The translations under genes were made by a program, and so were the position numbers. Source: a virus. Taken from it: a DNA stretch of 45,002 bases. The stretch is from positions 1 through 45,002 of IMG/VR virus record IMGVR_UViG_3300025168_000162. One strand, given 5' to 3'. Positions 42,875-45,002 of this stretch are shown here, in pieces. Numbering within the stretch: the first letter of the stretch is position 1; the number at the start of each line of letters is the position of its first letter. The notes beneath the pieces were generated by a model. That model was not told where the DNA came from. It saw only the letters and a program-made list of their open reading frames with translations, and did no database searches.

Positions 42875-44683
42875 TTAGTTATCCCATTTTTCCAACAGGT
42901 CATCATTCGGAATGTAGTCACGAACACTATGACTAGCAAATCCTTCGAATTCACCATCGTAGTGAATGCCCGTAGTTGGACTCGTCCAAGGCATTGTATC
43001 AGTTTCAGGATTGAATCTGTCTTCTGTTGGCCCGAAATCTACGTTAAAACTACCTGTAGATAAAGGAGAATCTGGCATTGGCATCCACATTTCACGTTTA
43101 TCGGGTGTTCTATAATTTCTAGACCACCTAACATTTATATACTGTGGTGAACCATCGAGGTGAGTATAAAGATCGTCACCGCCGAACCAGTTACCCTTAC
43201 CAAAGAACGTATTATCTTGGAACAGAAAATTACGAGTAGTTGTGCAACCAAAGGCAAAAAGTCTTGCCCTACCAACATCATCAGAAAGTAATCCACCAAT
43301 TGTCATATCTTCAGTGATTCCTGCCCACTCACCCAAACGGTTCCCAATAACTGCCGTGTTCTTGAAGATACCATCAGGATTATCATTCCGTCCGAAACTC
43401 CCAAAGAACATCTGACCACCGCTGTGATCCCAGCATGTGTTATATCGCAGGATAATGTTGTTATATACTAGAGCATCAGTAAAGTTTCCTCCTGTATGAC
43501 ATTGGAAGAAGTCCGTGTGTACACCTTGAGATGCAACTTCATCTGGGTTGTTTGGATCCTCTGCCCTTCCGCGATTTTTCACTACACAGTTAGACATAAG
43601 ATGAATCCATTGTGCAAGACAAGAATCACCAGAAATTAAATCATATGTTGATTGAATATCAACAAGTCGCATTGCAGGTTGAAACTGTCGTTTCCATGTA
43701 GTTCCGATTGACCAAATTCTTGCGCCACCCTTTGTCATATCAAATCCAGCAGCACGGGTGCAGCCTTCAATGTGACAATGATCAAACCACTGCATCGCAC
43801 GGGTACTACCACCCTTGATTAGATCCTTCTGGTCCTCATCAACACGAGGAGTGATACGAACATTCTTGAAGTGTACCTTACATTCCCAAGCACCATCTCG
43901 CTTGACAATTGGGCAAAGTTCTGGATCAACTGCGGATTCAATTGTTACCCACCGTAAAACATCTCTACCAGATGAGTTTGCATTCCGCAATGCCCGATCA
44001 GAAGAGTTCTTAGGAAGGGAATGCTCGCCCTCAAGAAGTTTAATATAACGACCTGCGTTATTGTCAGTTACATTGTGCCACAATGCTTTGTGCATAGTTG
44101 CAAATGGATTTTCTAATGATCCATCACCGGTTTCGTCATTGCCAGCGGCAGCAACATAAAATACATCATCTGCACCATTGTGTGGATAAACATCTAACCC
44201 ACATACACCCTTATTATCTTGAAAACTACCTTCTAGTACCAAAGGAATTCCTACCTTTGGAGTAACCTTTGCACATATACGAAGTCGCTTTAAATCTTCA
44301 TACAAGTTACTATCGAATTCAAAAAAGTATTCGAGTTCTCCAGTTTCGTCATTTATAAGCTCTTCGGTGGCAACACCAAGAACATCAGATTCGGGAAGTT
44401 CCGCTTCCCAATTGCCAAGAACCTTTACTAAATCAGTTGGGCCATGTTCTTCCCAATTGTTTAGAATGTACATTAAATCTTCATAGTTAACTTTTCCGTC
44501 TCCGGTAAAATCACCCTCAAGTTCGGTTGGGATAACAGTAGCATCTTCAAAATAAAATTCTACTTTTTCAATTCCTTCGAGTGCGTATGCAGCAACTCCA
44601 ATTTTAATTTTTCCTCGAACGTCTAAGTATTGTGGGCGAGTCCAGTATGCAATAGCCTTTTCATTTTCTGGTGTATAGCTCAT
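42875..44683 (-). CDS. Beta-helix tailspike-like protein with a dockerin-like calcium loop
   Basis: The 602 residues begin MSYTPENEKAIAYWTRPQYL. Residues 57-77 read GDFTGDGKVNYEDLMYILNNW, a dockerin-like loop with calcium ligands at Asp58, Thr60, Asp62, Lys64 (backbone), Asn66 and Asp69, followed by a decayed partial repeat DLVKVLGNW. From about residue 171 the pattern VFYVAAAGNDETGDGS, then NPFATMHKAL, is the entry of a right-handed beta-helix like that of surface-carbohydrate-degrading or binding tailspikes. AAGGAG precedes the ATG. Enzyme activity is not evident; a glycan-binding or depolymerising role is inferred. Confidence 0.72.
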   Translation of the reverse strand: MSYTPENEKAIAYWTRPQYLDVRGKIKIGVAAYALEGIEKVEFYFEDATVIPTELEGDFTGDGKVNYEDLMYILNNWEEHGPTDLVKVLGNWEAELPESDVLGVATEELINDETGELEYFFEFDSNLYEDLKRLRICAKVTPKVGIPLVLEGSFQDNKGVCGLDVYPHNGADDVFYVAAAGNDETGDGSLENPFATMHKALWHNVTDNNAGRYIKLLEGEHSLPKNSSDRALRNANSSGRDVLRWVTIESAVDPELCPIVKRDGAWECKVHFKNVRITPRVDEDQKDLIKGGSTRAMQWFDHCHIEGCTRAAGFDMTKGGARIWSIGTTWKRQFQPAMRLVDIQSTYDLISGDSCLAQWIHLMSNCVVKNRGRAEDPNNPDEVASQGVHTDFFQCHTGGNFTDALVYNNIILRYNTCWDHSGGQMFFGSFGRNDNPDGIFKNTAVIGNRLGEWAGITEDMTIGGLLSDDVGRARLFAFGCTTTRNFLFQDNTFFGKGNWFGGDDLYTHLDGSPQYINVRWSRNYRTPDKREMWMPMPDSPLSTGSFNVDFGPTEDRFNPETDTMPWTSPTTGIHYDGEFEGFASHSVRDYIPNDDLLEKWDN

Positions 44684-44789
44684 ATGAATCTCCTTTTCGT
44701 AGTGATAACTCTCATACGTTTTACTCTATAATTTGTTCCATAGATTACACAATATGTATGGGAAAGTGCTCATGTTAAACTAGGTAAAA

Positions 44790-44818
44790 TAAAAAAAAAG
44801 AACCCATAAGGCTCTTTT
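44790..44818 (-). terminator. Rho-independent terminator after the small zinc-ribbon gene
   Basis: AAAAGAGCC / GGTTCTTTT arms (44810-44818 and 44796-44804) with loop TTATG are followed by several Ts on the minus strand. It lies 23 bases past the stop at 44842. The tailspike would therefore need its own promoter in 44684-44789; no TATAAATA is visible there. Confidence 0.78.
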
Positions 44819-44841
44819 GCAATCTAGTATTTACAGAGAAA

Positions 44842-44982
44842 TTAATCTTCAATATGATCGGTGCCATGTGCTTCTTGATACGAGCATTGGCGACAGATAA
44901 CAGTTTCCCAATCAGCATCTACTGGGGCATTATCTTCGGGTCCACAAAGTATACAAAACTCATATGTAGTTTTGGTTTCCAT
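44842..44982 (-). CDS. Small zinc-ribbon protein (46 aa)
   Basis: METKTTYEFCILCGPEDNAP starts a 46-residue protein with two CxxC pairs (C10-x-x-C13 and C30-x-x-C33), spaced like a zinc ribbon. AAGGA lies about six bases before the ATG. It ends in an acidic HIED. Followed by a strong terminator. Likely a small regulatory or anti-host protein; no family recognised. Confidence 0.62.
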   Translation of the reverse strand: METKTTYEFCILCGPEDNAPVDADWETVICRQCSYQEAHGTDHIED

Positions 44983-45002
44983 GTCAGTCCTTAGAAAAAA
45001 AA

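Noticed and set aside
42875-44683. True cellulosome dockerin
   Set aside because: Only one intact calcium loop and no cohesin partner; better described as dockerin-like.

Overview
This window is a stretch of an AT-rich T4-like (tevenvirus-type) contractile-tailed phage genome, most plausibly from a marine or other aquatic environment. It carries nearly the whole T4 head, neck and tail morphogenesis core, the T4 late-transcription factors gp55 and gp33, the recombination genes gp46, gp47, UvsW and UvsY, and the single-stranded-DNA-binding protein gp32. Several features are typical of environmental T4-like phages: two 'SGEEI' Sm-like proteins, a cupredoxin-like virion domain and large beta-rich adhesins. 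No photosynthesis or host-metabolism genes are visible and the host cannot be fixed from the sequence. A dockerin-like GDxxGDGxV repeat in the tailspike is of a type common in Planctomycetota exported proteins, but this is only a weak hint.

Layout. 1-5966 (minus): recombination and late transcription block, in transcription order uvsY, uvsW, an Sm-like gene, gp55, gp47 and gp46 (cut by the window edge). 5966-18526 (minus): head, neck and tail block read gp13, gp14, gp15, gp16, gp17, gp18, gp19, gp20, two small core proteins, gp21, gp22, gp23, then another tail-tube-fold protein. 18567-30002 (minus): baseplate block read gp48, gp53, hub proteins, gp25, gp6, gp7-like, gp8-like, a beta-rich structural protein and a cysteine-rich protein. 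30037-32331 (plus): gp4, a gp54-like tube protein, the gp26 tail chaperone, a short chaperone ORF in the -1 frame, and a disordered protein where a tape measure is expected. 32332-33504 (minus): gp33 then gp32. 33594-35723 (plus): two structural proteins. 35720-45002 (minus): accessory virion and host-interaction genes (trypsin-like protease protein, beta-helix tailspike, adhesin) mixed with two tRNAs, a deaminase-like gene, a FkbM methyltransferase between perfect 50-bp repeats, and several very small genes.

Regulation. Exact or near-exact copies of the T4 late promoter TATAAATA stand before many minus-strand transcription units, which fits the presence of gp55 and gp33. Some sit so close to the start codon that the mRNA would be leaderless or nearly so (uvsW and the post-capsid tube gene). 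The one before gp13 lies in the loop of a hairpin that would hide the gp13 ribosome binding site in read-through mRNA, the arrangement known from T4 gene e. Clear rho-independent terminators follow gp23, gp33, the 664-residue adhesin, the tailspike and the terminal small zinc-ribbon gene. A near-consensus sigma70 promoter stands immediately before the tRNA-Leu gene.

The observations most worth following are the likely programmed -1 frameshift joining gp26 to the downstream chaperone ORF; the gp13 promoter-in-hairpin switch; the FkbM methyltransferase insertion that duplicated the 3' end of a deaminase gene; the complete trypsin-type catalytic triad in a virion-region protein; and a gp32 protein with no cysteine at all. 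No CRISPR array, insertion sequence or gene-free stretch longer than 300 bases is seen.
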